64,000 bases of DNA from Pontibacter pamirensis (lineage in GTDB: Bacteria; Bacteroidota; Bacteroidia; Cytophagales; Hymenobacteraceae). Positions 8,250-19,800 of this stretch are shown here, piece by piece. The stretch lies in the NCBI RefSeq assembly GCF_010015475.1, contig NZ_SSNI01000007.1:124001-188000 (forward strand), in the 5' to 3' direction. The stretch's first letter is position 1, and each line of letters starts with the position of its first letter. Position numbers and translations under genes: made by a program. Under the pieces are notes generated by a model. The model had not been told where the DNA came from, made no database searches, and saw nothing but the letters and a program-made list of their open reading frames with translations.

Positions 8250-8447
8250 TTTAGGGTTGACAGTACTCATTCTAATGATGCGAAGTGTCTCCTACCTTGG
8301 TGGCTGAAACACATGCTACTAAACCTGCTTTATGCCCAACTAAGCAAAACAACATACTTGAAACGGCATAGAACTTACATCATAAACAAAGCTGACATGT
8401 CATACAAAACAAACCCAGGAATTACATCAGGTATTGGGTGAAGTAAC

Positions 8448-8519
8448 AAACCTTCCCCTCCGAAAAGGGAAAATTTACTCTTGCAGGAACTCCCCTTCTC
8501 GGAGGGGCAGGAGTGGGTT
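8448..8519. repeat. Dispersed palindromic repeat, copy 1 (72 bp)
   Basis: Runs from AAACCTTCCCCTCCGA to GGCAGGAGTGGGTT and can fold on itself. It has the same length (72 bp) and nearly the same ends and centre (TTTACTCT-GCAG) as the copy at 55422-55493, and it is related to the copy at 51636-51717. It lies in the untranslated leader of the 604-residue gene. Confidence 0.75.
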
Positions 8520-8601
8520 CTTTCGCTTTACCAACAACCCGGGCTACTTAAAAAGACACAGCAGCACCACAAATAAATTTTCCAATCATACTATTAACGT
8601 A

Positions 8602-10416
8602 ATGCAACAGACCACATTACACACCTTCCATTTGCCAGTTATGGGGCTGGCATTTTCTATTGATTCACCCCTTAAAGTGGCGCAATACGGTATTTCTTCA
8701 GTGTTGTCGCTCAGTGATGATGCCCTGCTGGAGCAGATGCGGGAATATTATAGCGGCATCTATCAAAAGCCTTTTGTGCCTATCTCACCCAAGGAAGAAG
8801 ACTACCGCGCCAGTCGCGTAACTGCTTACCTGGACCTGCTGGATGCAGTGGTAAAAGAGCAGATTGCCCAAATAAAAGAGGAGCAGTTTGAGCCAGGCAC
8901 CAAGCTCACCAAATACTTCACACTCCTGCCGGACAGTTCCCCGGTAAGAGGGCTGTACCTGCAGATGCTGGAAGAAGAGGACCCGGCGCTAAAGCAGGAA
9001 CTGCAACGTACGCTCCGCGATGCTATTGTGCCGGGAGGCATCGATGTGAACATCATGACCAAACTGGACAGGATAAACTACGGCACCAATGGAGAGCCGC
9101 TGCCGCAGGAGTTCTCTGATGCGCTGTCCGCTTTCCGTGGCTTTGCCAGGAGTACGGTGCAGTCGGCGGTGGTATTTTCTGCGGGCATGAACATGCGCCT
9201 CTTCAGCTACATCGAACAGTTCCCCGAATTTATTCCGGACAACGACGGCAACATAAGCAAGAAAATCATCATCAAGGTAAGTGACTACCGCTCTGCCCTT
9301 GTGCAGGGAAAAATCATGGCGAAAAAAGGGCTTTGGGTTTCTGAGTTCCGGATAGAGTCTGGCCTGAACTGCGGCGGCCATGCGTTTGCGACCGATGGTT
9401 TCCTACTGGGTCCGATTCTGGAGGAGTTCAAGCAAAACCGGGAGGCTTTGCAGGTAGAACTGTATAGTCTGTTCTGCTCCGCACTCGCCAGCAAAGGCAC
9501 ACACGTACCCCGCACAGTGCCAACCATTCGCATTACCGTACAGGGCGGCATTGGCACCGGAGAAGAGCATGAGTTTTTGATGAAGCACTATGATGTGCAT
9601 GCTACCGGATGGGGCACCCCCTTCCTTTTAGTGCCCGAAGCCACTACCGTAGATGAGGACACACTGCAGAAACTTTCAAAAGCGGGAGCCGGCGATCTGT
9701 TTCTCAGCCCGATTTCTCCCCTGGGCGTGCCTTTTAATTCATTGCGTGGCACCAGCAGCGAAGAACTAAAGAACCTTCGCATTGAAAAGGGCAAGCCCGG
9801 TAGTCCGTGTGCAAAGAAACACCTGGTGTCGAACAGCGATTATACAAAGGAACCGCTCTGCACGGCATCCCGCCAGTACCAGCGCCGGAAGTTGGAGGAG
9901 TTAGCAGCCCAGGGCCTGTCGCAGGACGACTACAAGGCGGAGGAAGCAAGGGTACTGGTAAAAGAGTGCCTCTGCGAGGGCCTGGCAAATACAGCTTTGC
10001 TGGTAGCCGGCATCAATAAAAAAGCCAGTAGCAAAGCCGTAGCAATTTGCCCAGGCCCTAACCTGGCGTTCTTTTCCGGTGTTTTTACACTGCAGCAGAT
10101 GGTAGACCATATCTACGGCCGCTTCAACGCCCTGAACCAGACATACCGCCCGCACATGTTCATCAACGAACTGAAGATGTATGTGGAATACTGGCAAAAC
10201 AAAAAGGCGGAGCAACTGGATACGCTCACCCCAAAACAGCAAAAATACCTGCAGAGCTTTTGGCTGGAACTGCGGAAAGGTATAAGCTATTATAAGCAAC
10301 TGGCCCCGATTATATTTATCGGAGACCTGGAGAAAGAGGTGATGTTCATGGATGAGCTATTGGAGGCAGAAGACCAGCTGATAGCCTCTAAACTGGAGCA
10401 CCATACTGCCATATGA
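8602..10416 (+). CDS. Conserved protein of unknown function in the NO-reductase locus
   Basis: 604 residues, no signal peptide or membrane helix, so cytoplasmic. The start was set at the ATG at 8602 (M-Q-Q-T-T-L-H-T-F-H-L-P-V-M-G); the frame runs back to 8434 but those codons lie in a dispersed repeat. Striking motifs: G-L-A-F-S-I-D-S-P near the start, S-G-L-N-C-G-G-H-A-F-A-T-D-G, R-I-T-V-Q-G-G-I-G-T-G, T-G-W-G-T-P-F-L-L-V-P, and conserved-looking cysteines in G-S-P-C-A-K-K, E-P-L-C-T-A-S, K-E-C-L-C-E-G-L and A-I-C-P-G-P-N. The pattern suggests an alpha/beta-barrel enzyme, perhaps with a metal or Fe-S site, but no family name can be given. It is followed by a strong terminator and the nitric oxide reductase gene. 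Confidence 0.8.
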   Translation: MQQTTLHTFHLPVMGLAFSIDSPLKVAQYGISSVLSLSDDALLEQMREYYSGIYQKPFVPISPKEEDYRASRVTAYLDLLDAVVKEQIAQIKEEQFEPGTKLTKYFTLLPDSSPVRGLYLQMLEEEDPALKQELQRTLRDAIVPGGIDVNIMTKLDRINYGTNGEPLPQEFSDALSAFRGFARSTVQSAVVFSAGMNMRLFSYIEQFPEFIPDNDGNISKKIIIKVSDYRSALVQGKIMAKKGLWVSEFRIESGLNCGGHAFATDGFLLGPILEEFKQNREALQVELYSLFCSALASKGTHVPRTVPTIRITVQGGIGTGEEHEFLMKHYDVHATGWGTPFLLVPEATTVDEDTLQKLSKAGAGDLFLSPISPLGVPFNSLRGTSSEELKNLRIEKGKPGSPCAKKHLVSNSDYTKEPLCTASRQYQRRKLEELAAQGLSQDDYKAEEARVLVKECLCEGLANTALLVAGINKKASSKAVAICPGPNLAFFSGVFTLQQMVDHIYGRFNALNQTYRPHMFINELKMYVEYWQNKKAEQLDTLTPKQQKYLQSFWLELRKGISYYKQLAPIIFIGDLEKEVMFMDELLEAEDQLIASKLEHHTAI

Positions 10417-10457
10417 GCAAAATCAGGCCTATTCAGGAAGTAAGTATCCATTAAAAA

Positions 10458-10489
10458 AAAGAGCGCAGGACATAAGTCCTGCGCTCTTT
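10458..10489. terminator. Perfect 14-bp hairpin terminator
   Basis: AAAGAGCGCAGGAC, loop ATAA, GTCCTGCGCTCTTT, with A-runs on the left and T on the right, so it can act in both directions. It follows the 604-residue gene (stop at 10416). Confidence 0.85.
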
Positions 10490-10536
10490 AAACAAACCAA
10501 ACCTCTTTATTACCTGCCAAAGCAGCACATTTAATA

Positions 10537-10725
10537 CTAAAGATCTCTCCTTGAGAAAATTCTTCTGGCGCCCAGTACGGGTAATAACACCCAGGCCAGC
10601 AGCAACAAAAAAGACAAACCTACGCCCCACAGACTCCCGAAGTCAGCAGCACCGACAGCCACCATGTCACCAAAGGCAACACACGCGCCATGGTAAACCT
10701 CACTTACATGTTTTAACCCTCTCAT
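10537..10725 (-). CDS. Possible small single-helix membrane protein
   Basis: 62 codons on the minus strand between the 604-residue gene and the nitric oxide reductase gene. The C-terminal half is a clear hydrophobic segment (G-V-G-L-S-F-L-L-L-L-A-W-V-L-L-P-V-L-G) followed by a positive tail (R-R-I-F-S-R-R-D-L), which fits a one-helix membrane protein. There is no Shine-Dalgarno and no recognised family, and the ATG lies 33 bases from the divergent norB start. The terminator at 10458-10489 would end its transcript. It may be a chance frame. Confidence 0.4.
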   Translation of the reverse strand: MRGLKHVSEVYHGACVAFGDMVAVGAADFGSLWGVGLSFLLLLAWVLLPVLGARRIFSRRDL

Positions 10726-10758
10726 GCAATTCTATTATCAACCATAAACGATGTTACC

Positions 10759-13059
10759 ATGCAATACAGAAAACTCTGGCTGGGATTTCTAGCTGTTATT
10801 ATCGGCTCCTTCGCCGTACTCGGGTACTACAGGTCTGAAATCTACCGGGAGGCCCCTCCAATCCCCAAGCAAGTCGTGACCACCTCCGGTAAAGTGCTGT
10901 TTATACAAGAGGACATCCAGGACGGCCAGAATGTATGGCAATCCATTGGTGGGCAGGAATTAGGCTCTATCTGGGGCCACGGTGCCTACGTTGCGCCCGA
11001 CTGGAGTGCTGAGTGGCTGCACAAGGAAGCAGTTTTCTTCCTGGATAGCTGGGCACAGCAGGAAAAAGGCGTGACGCATGATGAACTGGACGAAGAGCTG
11101 CAGGCCATGCTGCAGGCCCGCCTGCAGAAGCAGATCCGCGCCAACACCTATAACCCGGAGACAGGGGTGCTGACCATCTCCGACCTTCGTGCACAAGCCA
11201 TCGCCGACGTAAGCCGGCACTACACCGCGCTCTTTATGGATGACCCGGCGCTGGCTGAATACCGCGATGCCTACGCCATGGCTGACAATACAGTGAAGGA
11301 TCCGGAGCGCATGCGCAAACTGAATGCCTTCTTCTTCTGGACTTCCTGGGCCTGTGTAACCGAGCGTCCCGGCAAGGCCATCACGTACACCAACAACTGG
11401 CCCGCCGAAAAGCTGGTGGCCAACGAGCCAAGCAGCGACCTTATCATCTGGACAGGCTTCAGTGTGATTATACTCATAGCCGGTGTCGGTATGCTGGCTT
11501 ACTACTATGCCTCCAACCGGGAGGAAGGCGTGGATAAATCCAATTTACCGAAGCAGAACCCGCTGCTGGGCCTCAAAGCAACACCCTCTATGAAGGCCAC
11601 GCTGAAGTACTTCTGGATTGTAACGGCCCTGATTGTGGTGCAGGTAACGCTAGGAGTAGTCACAGCGCACTATGGCGTAGAAGGCCAGGCACTGTATGGC
11701 TTCCCACTCGCTGATTATATGCCTTACTCTATCACAAGAACCTGGCACGTGCAGCTAGCTATCTTTTGGATTGCCACTTCCTGGCTGGCCACCGGTCTAT
11801 ACATCGCCCCTGCCGTATCGGGTCACGAGCCGAAGTTCCAGAAGCTGGGGGTTAACTTCCTGTTCATCTGCCTGCTTGTGATTGTGGCGGGTTCTCTTGC
11901 CGGGCAGTGGTACGGTGTGATGCAGAAGCTGGGCTACACCGAGAACTTCTGGTTCGGCCACCAAGGCTATGAATATGTGGACCTGGGCCGCTTCTGGCAG
12001 ATATTCCTGCTGGTGGGGCTCTTCCTGTGGCTGGGTTTGATGATACGCGCTATCATGCCTGCCTTCCGAAACGATGTGGAGGGCCGCCATTTGCTGGGCA
12101 TGTTCCTGATTTCGTCGGCTGCTATTGCTATCTTCTACGCCTCCGGGCTGATGTGGGGACAGCACACCAACCTGGCAATAGCCGAGTACTGGCGCTGGTG
12201 GGTGGTGCACCTGTGGGTAGAAGGCTTCTTTGAAGTGTTTGCCACCGTAGTGATTGCGTTCCTGTTCGTGCGCATGGGCTTGCTGAAAACGCAAATGGCT
12301 ACTGCCACGGTGCTGTTCTCCACTATCATCTTTTTGTTTGGCGGCATCATCGGTACGTTCCATCACCTGTACTTTAGCGGCACGCCTACTTCGGTGATGG
12401 CGCTGGGCGCTACCTTTAGTGCCTTGGAAGTAGTGCCACTGGTGCTCATCGGTTTTGAGGCCTACCATAACCTGGAGATCAGCCGCTCTACCCAATGGAT
12501 CAAAGCATATAAATGGCCCATCTACTGCTTTATTGCCGTTGCTTTCTGGAACCTGGTGGGCGCTGGTGTATTCGGTTTCGTGATTAACCCTCCCATTGCA
12601 CTCTATTATATGCAGGGGCTTAACACCACGCCGGTTCACGCACATACGGCTCTGTTCGGAGTATATGGCGTGCTGGGTATTGGCTTGATGCTGTTCGTGC
12701 TCAAAGGCCTGTCTGCTCGCAGGCGCTGGAAAGACGGTGTGATCAGCTTCGCGTTCTGGTCCATTAACATCGGCCTGATGCTGATGGTGACTATCAGTGT
12801 GCTGCCCATCGGATTGATGCAGACTTGGGCAAGTGTGGAGTATGGCCTGTGGTATGCCCGCTCTATGGAGTTCATGCAAACCGACACCATGGAAACCCTG
12901 CGCTGGATGCGCGTGATTGGGGACACCATTTTCGCGGGTGGAGTTGTAGCCTTAGCCTGGTTTGTAATCGGCTTGAAGACAGGCTGGTCTCTGGAGGAGG
13001 ATGAGGATGTGGCACCGGAGAGCTATCCGAGCGTAAAACCTAAAGAAAGCCTGAAATAA
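10759..13059 (+). CDS. norB: Quinol-dependent nitric oxide reductase (qNOR), single-subunit
   Basis: Reduces two NO to N2O at the inner membrane, taking electrons from quinol. 766 residues, the size of the fused qNOR type (NorZ), longer than cytochrome-dependent NorB. The N-terminal periplasmic domain (about 35-210) resembles the NorC part but has no C-x-x-C-H heme motif, as expected for qNOR. About 14 helices follow. Ligand histidines are visible: W-H-V-Q-L-A-I-F-W, H484 in H-L-W-V-E-G-F-F-E, H535-H536 in F-H-H-L-Y-F-S-G-T-P, and H627/H629 in H-A-H-T-A-L-F-G-V-Y-G. The gene stands alone, without norC. With RIC and hemerythrin nearby a detoxifying role is more likely than full denitrification; no nitrite reductase is seen. 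Confidence 0.95.
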   Translation: MQYRKLWLGFLAVIIGSFAVLGYYRSEIYREAPPIPKQVVTTSGKVLFIQEDIQDGQNVWQSIGGQELGSIWGHGAYVAPDWSAEWLHKEAVFFLDSWAQQEKGVTHDELDEELQAMLQARLQKQIRANTYNPETGVLTISDLRAQAIADVSRHYTALFMDDPALAEYRDAYAMADNTVKDPERMRKLNAFFFWTSWACVTERPGKAITYTNNWPAEKLVANEPSSDLIIWTGFSVIILIAGVGMLAYYYASNREEGVDKSNLPKQNPLLGLKATPSMKATLKYFWIVTALIVVQVTLGVVTAHYGVEGQALYGFPLADYMPYSITRTWHVQLAIFWIATSWLATGLYIAPAVSGHEPKFQKLGVNFLFICLLVIVAGSLAGQWYGVMQKLGYTENFWFGHQGYEYVDLGRFWQIFLLVGLFLWLGLMIRAIMPAFRNDVEGRHLLGMFLISSAAIAIFYASGLMWGQHTNLAIAEYWRWWVVHLWVEGFFEVFATVVIAFLFVRMGLLKTQMATATVLFSTIIFLFGGIIGTFHHLYFSGTPTSVMALGATFSALEVVPLVLIGFEAYHNLEISRSTQWIKAYKWPIYCFIAVAFWNLVGAGVFGFVINPPIALYYMQGLNTTPVHAHTALFGVYGVLGIGLMLFVLKGLSARRRWKDGVISFAFWSINIGLMLMVTISVLPIGLMQTWASVEYGLWYARSMEFMQTDTMETLRWMRVIGDTIFAGGVVALAWFVIGLKTGWSLEEDEDVAPESYPSVKPKESLK

Positions 13060-13803
13060 GCATTCGCTACTCAGGTTTATCTTCAGCAACAACAGCATTG
13101 TTGCCTGATTCTGAAACCCCTTAAAGAGTAATGATAGCTGATAATATATAGCTTTCCTTTAAAGGGAGGGAATATCCAAAAAGGTAAACAACACCTCCTG
13201 AGAGCTGAATATTTGAAATTGCCCCGTAGGGGGTATAGATACATTTGAAACAAAAAGAGGCTGTTCCGACTTTTCGGACAGCCTCTTTCTTTTGTCCTCT
13301 CCTCACCCACACTTTCACGGCAGGTGCCTCCACTCCGAATACGACAACGGCAGAAGGCGGAGCAAAACCTCGATTATTTTGTATTAATTAAATAATAAAA
13401 AGAATTACTTCAGCTTTACTACTCCATTCCTTCACATCACTAGTCCTATCTCATAAAAGCTACAATACAATTTTTAGTTTGACACAACAGCTGCTACTAT
13501 AAAAGAAAATTATAACTCATTTGCTTATTTAAGTTTTCCTTTGAGGCATTATTACAGCCCGGTTATATTTAAATAATTACACTATATCACCCTATATAAT
13601 AATAACACGGCACCTATTATTAAATTATTTATTTTTATACCTACATATTAAGTTTTAATATATACTTCACCTATATTTAAATATCGAAATACCAACCTGA
13701 TAGGTGGTTATTCATCCGCAACAGGAATTTCACTAAAACATGTTGAATTATTTTCGAAATATAATACAAAACAAAACTTATTTCCAAATAGCACTTTTAA
13801 CGT
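13060..13803. other. Intergenic region before the giant surface-protein gene
   Basis: 744 bases. The first part carries a terminator (13254-13288). From about 13370 to 13803 the sequence is very AT-rich, with many short runs of A and T, and probably holds the promoter and leader of the giant gene. A GGGAGGG segment near 13157-13167 faintly resembles the dispersed repeat. No supported gene was seen. Confidence 0.7.
13254..13288. terminator. Hairpin terminator downstream of norB
   Basis: AAAGAGGCTGTTCCGA pairs with TCGGACAGCCTCTTT, with one bulged T, around a short loop and followed by a T-rich tail. It is about 195 bases after the norB stop. Confidence 0.75.
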
Positions 13804-16800
13804 ATGACAGCAACTTTACCTCCCCCCCTTCGCCTGATTTTATCCATGGCACTGTTATGGTTTCTTCAGCTGGTGAGTATACAGAACCTGTATGCACAAG
13901 GCAATAACGCTACTCCCACTTTTAACGTGGATCTGACCGCAGACCCGAACGGCGTCTGGACCTCAGAAAATGTGACCAGAAATGGGCAGTTATGCGGTGC
14001 AGCCAACAATGAGAATTGCGTTCAGTTCAACATTACCCTGAACAGTAATTCCGGCGGCCTGCAGTTCCTTATTTTAAGTGGACCTGTACCATCAGGCTCT
14101 ATGGGCTACCAGATAGACTGTGGCCCTCAGGTTCCGGTGGGGCAGCCAATATGCGTCAGTGGTCCGGGGCCACACATACTGACGCTTTGTATGCCTGGTA
14201 ATGCCAAAGGTATATTCGAAATCCGCTCTGTTCCTGCGTTTAACCCGGTAGGTGACATTTCGGTAACAACGGGCTGCTCTGCTGTGCTTCGGGCGCCCAC
14301 TGCCTTTCGGGAAGAGACAATCACCTGGAGAGATGTATCAGGACGGGGATATGAAAAGTTCTTGAGCTTCCCGAATGGTAAAGCGAACCCGGTTGTTAGA
14401 CCCGATGCCACTGCACCTGAATATGTGGACTATGAAGTATGCGGTACTTCCCAAACCTCAGAATGCGCGACCCTGCCCTACTGCGATGTGGTAAGGGTAT
14501 TTTTCTTTCCACCTCCGGTAGTTACCATCGGACCGAATCCGGCTATTATCTGCCCTGGCGGCAGCAGTGTTGAGCTCTTGGGTAATGTAACGGGTGGTGA
14601 TGGTGAGTTTGAATACATCTGGACTGACGGTGCTGACAATGTCGTAGGGAATGCGCTGAACTATACTGCTTCTGCCATTGGAACTTATACCCTGGAGGTA
14701 AGAAACAAAAATTACCCGAACTGCCAGAAATTTTCTGCTTCTGTTAACGTAGTGACCAACCTTATGGTGAACGCCGGGCCAGAGCAACTCGTCTGCTCAC
14801 AAAATCCGGTTCAGCTGGCAGGCACGGTAACGGCGGCAACAGGCGGTATCTGGAGCGGCGGAAGCGGAACATTCTCGGATAGAACTGCTTTGAACGCGGT
14901 TTACACACCTTCCGCAGCAGACATAAGTGCAGGTTCTGTGAGGTTGACCTTAACTTCAACAGGCAACGGTTCCTGTACCGCTGTAACAGATGAGGTGCTC
15001 ATCAGATTCTATAATATGAATGTGAGCCTTACAGGCCCAAATCTAAATCTTATTTGTGACGGAAACCTGGCAACCATTACAGCAAACGTAACCGGCGCAC
15101 AAGGTACCGTTTCCTACCGCTGGAACACAGGTGAAACTACTGCAGCTATCAATAACAAGCCAGCCGGCACTTATACCGTAATGGTACGAGACGGAAACAG
15201 CTGTGCCATCGAGAAATCGATTACAATAACACAGGCGACCGGCCCAACAGCGCTGGCAGCTTCTTTGAAAGCTTCCACCTGTGGCAACAGCAACGGCGAA
15301 ATAAGTATAACGGGCGTAACAGGCGGCACCCCAGACTATACTTATAGTAGAAACGGCACTACTTTCCAGAGCGCACCCACTTTCACGGGCCTGGCAGCTG
15401 GAAACTATACCATCACGGTGAAAGATAGAAACCAGTGTACGTTTGTTCAATCATTTACTTTAACGAACAGTGCAGGACCTACGGCTGTAGCGGCAACCTT
15501 CCTGCCAGCGAGCTGCCAGAATAACGACGGCAGCATTAACGTAGGCACTGTAACAGGCGGCACGGCTCCTTATTCTTATGCGGTAGGCAACAGCAACTTC
15601 CAGACCTCTACTGCCTTTACTGGCCTTGCCGCAGGAACTTACATCGTGACGGCTAAAGACGTAAACGGATGTTCCAAGACTACTTCCGTTACCGTTACGA
15701 CCAGTATACCGACCAACTTTACCAGCACCTCTACCGCTGCCACGTGCGGCAGCAACAGTGGAGAAGTAACCGTTACCGGCGTAACAGGCGGCATCGCTCC
15801 TTATACCTACAGCAAGGATGGAGGAACAACCTTCCAGAACTCGGCAACTTTACAGAACCTGTTGCCAGGGCCCCACACCATCACTGTAAAAGACGACAAG
15901 GGCTGCATCATCTCCAAGCAGGTGCAGGTAGGCAATGTTCCCGGACCAACCGACCTGACTGCTTCCATTCAGGCAGCTACCTGCGGTAGCAGCAACGGCG
16001 AGATAACGGTAACAGGGGTTACCGGCGGCACCGGCTCTTATACTTACAGCAAAAACGGCATCAATTTTCAGTCTTCCACTGTCTTCTCTGGTCTGGCGAT
16101 TGGCGCCCATACCATCACGGTGAAAGACGAGAGAGGCTGTACCTATAGCGAAGACGTAGCCGTGGGCAACATTGCTGGTCCGACCTTTAGTGCAACAGCA
16201 CAGGCTTCTACCTGCGGCAACAGCAACGGCAGCATCAGCATCAGTAATGTAACAGGCGGCGTTGGTCCTTACACCTATAGCAGAGACGGTGTAAATTATC
16301 AGACGGGTACCACTTTCACTAACCTGGAAGCCGATACCTATACGATTTACGTGAAGGATGCCAATGATTGCGTTGGTGCCATTACAGTAACAGTGGAAGA
16401 CATTGCCGGACCATCCGGTTTAGAACTGGAAGTTTATGCTGCTACCTGCGGCAACAACAACGGTTATTTCCGTGTAATTGGCGTAACCGGCGGCACCGGC
16501 CCTTATATGTATGCCAGAAATGGCGTACCCTTCCAGGACTATAACACCTTTGGTTCACTCGCACCTGGAGAATACACTATAACTGTCAGAGATGCGAAAC
16601 TTTGCACATACACCGAAAGCCTCACTATACTGGACCTACCCGGACCCAGTGATTTTGCCGGTATAGTAAAGCCTTCTACCTGCGGCCAGAGCAACGGTGA
16701 GATAACCATAACCGAAGTGATAGGTGGTTCCGCTCCATATAGGTATAGCAGAGATGGTGGCACTACTTACCAAAGCAGCAATGTTTTCATCGGTTTGGCA

Positions 16801-19800
16801 GCAGGCACGCACATTATCACACTAAGAGACAAATCAGGCTGTATACTCGAGGAGGAGTTTGATCTGACTGATATTGCCGGCCCTACGGCTGTGGCAGCTA
16901 CTTCAATCCCTGCCTCCTGCGCCAACAACGACGGTACCATCACGGCAGGCACAGTAACAGGCGGAACAGCACCTTACACGTATTCCATCGACGGCAGTAA
17001 CTTTCAGTCGGAGACAGCCTTTGCAGGTGTAGCATCCGGCACCTATTCGCTTACTGCAAAAGACGCCAAGGGCTGTATAGTCACCAGGCAGGTCAGTGTA
17101 ACGAAAACACAGCCTACTAACTTCACCTTCACTACCACTTCCTCCACCTGCGGCAACAGCAACGGCCAAATAACTGTAACGGGTGTAACAGGCGGAACGG
17201 CTCCTTATAAATACAGCAAAGATGGAGCAAGCTTCCAGGATGCTTCCAGCTTCACAGGCTTGCTGGCTGGCGCATACACCATCACGGTAAAAGACGACAA
17301 GGGCTGTACGTATGCAAAGCAGGTGCAGGTGAACAATATGACGGGTCCTACTGGTTTAACGGCTGCTGCCCAGGCCTCTACCTGCGGCAACCGCAACGGC
17401 CAGATAGTGGTGAGCGCTGTTACAGGCGGAACGGCTCCTTACACTTATCGCATCAACGAAGCAGCCTACCAGGGCTCAGGCACATTCGCTAACCTGCTGG
17501 CTGGCACGTATGCCATCTCCGTGAAAGACGATAAAGGCTGCGTGTACACAGAGGAAGTGGTGGTAACAAACATCGCAGGACCTGAGTTTACTGCAGCGGC
17601 ACAAGCCTCTACCTGCGGCAACAGCAACGGCCGCATCACCATCAGCGGTGTAACGGGCGGCACAGCTCCTTATGCTTACAGCAAGGATGGCACAAATTTC
17701 CAGGAAGGCACTACCTTCTCCGCTCTGGCGGCAGGTGACTACATCATCACGGTGAAAGATGCCAACGGCTGCTTTTCTGAAAAGACGGTAACGATTAGTA
17801 ACATTGCCGGACCAACAGACTTTACACTTGCCAACACCTCCGCTACCTGCGGCGGCAATAATGGCAAACTGGAAGTAACGGGCGTAACCGGAGGAACAGA
17901 AAATTACACCTATTCCATCAACGGCGGCAGCTTCCGAAGCGCAAGCACCTTTGGAACATTACCGGCGGGCAATTACACTGTAACGGTGAAAGACGCCAAC
18001 GGCTGTACCGTCAGCAAAAGTGCCACCATCAATAATGTGGCCGGGCCAACCAATCTTGCCGCCAGCCTCACCGCAAGCACTTGCGGAAACAGCAACGGGG
18101 AGCTGATTGTAACAAGCGTAACGGGAGGAACAGAAGATTACACCTACAGCAAAGACGGGGTGAACTTCCAGGCTTCTGCCACCTTCACGGCACTGGCAGC
18201 GGGTCAGCACGCGATTACGGTGAAAGACGCCAACGGATGTACGTTTGTGAAATCATTTACCATCACCAACATCGCAGGACCGACAGCAGTGGCAGCAACA
18301 TCACAACCTGCAAGCTGCCAGAATAACGACGGAACCATAACAGCTGGCACGGTAACAGGCGGAAAAGCTCCTTATACGTACGCTATCAACGGCAGCAACT
18401 TCCAAACAGGCGCGACGTTCTCTGCAGTTGCTGCAGGAACCTATACGCTTGTAGCCAAAGATGACAACGGCTGTACAGTGACCAGGCAGGTAACAGTAGG
18501 CACTAATGTTCCGACCAGCTTTACCAGCACCAGCACCGCCTCTACATGCGGCAACAGCAACGGGCAGTTTAGCATTACGGGTGTAACAGGCGGAACGGCC
18601 CCTTATACTTACAGCACCGACGGCACCACTTTCCAAACTAACGCTACCTTCACTGCCTTGGCAGCAGGAGCGTACCAGGTAAGGGTAAAAGACGCAAAAG
18701 GCTGCACCTACACTGGAACAGTTCAGGTAAGCAACATCGCAGGCCCTGCTTTCACAGCTTCGGCGCAGGCTACTACCTGTGGCAACAGCAACGGCAGCAT
18801 CACCATCAGTAACGTAACAGGTGGCACTACTCCTTATACCTACAGCAAGGATGGCACAAACTTCCAGGCTTCTACTACATTTGATGGGCTGCTGGCAGGC
18901 GAATACACGATTGTTACCAAAGACAACAATGGCTGCTTCAGCTCTACTGTCGTGGAGGTAGAGGACATTGCCGGTCCGGACACTTTCGAGTTGACGACTG
19001 CTGCCACAACCTGCGGTAACAGCAATGGAAGTATAACAGTAGGTGCGGTAAATGGTGGAACGGCTCCTTATACCTATGCCATTGGCGCTGCCGCCTTCCA
19101 AAGCACTGCTACCTTTACAGCAGTGGCGGCGGGCGATTATACCATCACGGTAAAAGACGCTAATGGCTGTACTGTAGCCAGGGAGGTAACAATAGAGAAC
19201 GTGCCAGGTCCTGCTGATTTTGCAGTAAGCAACACTTCCTCTACCTGCGGCAACCTCAACGGAACGCTGGAGGTAACAGGCGTAACTGGCGGAACAGCAC
19301 CATATACGTTCAGCCTGAATGGCAGCTCGTTCCAGTCTGCTACTACCTTTGCAGGTTTAGCAGCCGGACAGTACACCGTTACGGTAAAAGACGACAACGG
19401 CTGTACGCATGCCAAACGCTTCACCATCTCCAACATCGCCGGCCCAACGGCCATAACGGCCACCTCACTACCTGCCACCTGTGCCGACAACGACGGTACC
19501 ATCACAGCAGGCACGGTAACAGGCGGAACGGCTCCTTACTCTTACGCTATCAACGGCAGCAGTTTCCAGTCTGAGACAGCTTTTGCCGGTGTAGCTTCCG
19601 GCACCTACACCCTTACTGTTAAAGACAACAAGGGATGTACCGTGAGCACACAGGTAACGGTAGGCAAAAATGTTCCGACCAGCTTTACAAGCACAACCAC
19701 CGCCTCTACCTGCGGCGGCAGCGACGGCCAGTTAACTATAACGGGTGTTACCGGTGGGCGCGCTCCTTATACCTATAGCATAGATGGCACCAACTTCCAG

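Larger units (their letters stand above)
8049..8601. other. Divergent intergenic region with two palindromic sites and a dispersed repeat
   Basis: 553 bases between the divergent starts at 8048 and 8602. It holds TGATAATTATCA at 8156-8167, AATGAT-TTTT-ATCATT at 8234-8249, and a 72-bp dispersed palindromic repeat at 8448-8519. No supported gene was found in it. Confidence 0.75.

Noticed and set aside
8434..8601. Upstream extension of the 604-residue gene
   Set aside because: These codons run through the 72-bp dispersed repeat and give low-complexity R/S-rich sequence. The ATG at 8602 opens a conserved-looking N-terminus.
11797..12879. 360-residue H/Q-rich frame antisense to norB
   Set aside because: It lies wholly inside the well-supported qNOR gene; its composition reflects the complement of transmembrane codons.
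13130..13200. Possible further copy of the dispersed repeat
   Set aside because: Only a short GGGAGGG stretch is shared, and arms do not pair.
18301..19101. 266-residue minus-strand frame and similar ones inside the giant repeat gene
   Set aside because: They repeat with the SprB unit period and are antisense shadows of the repeats.
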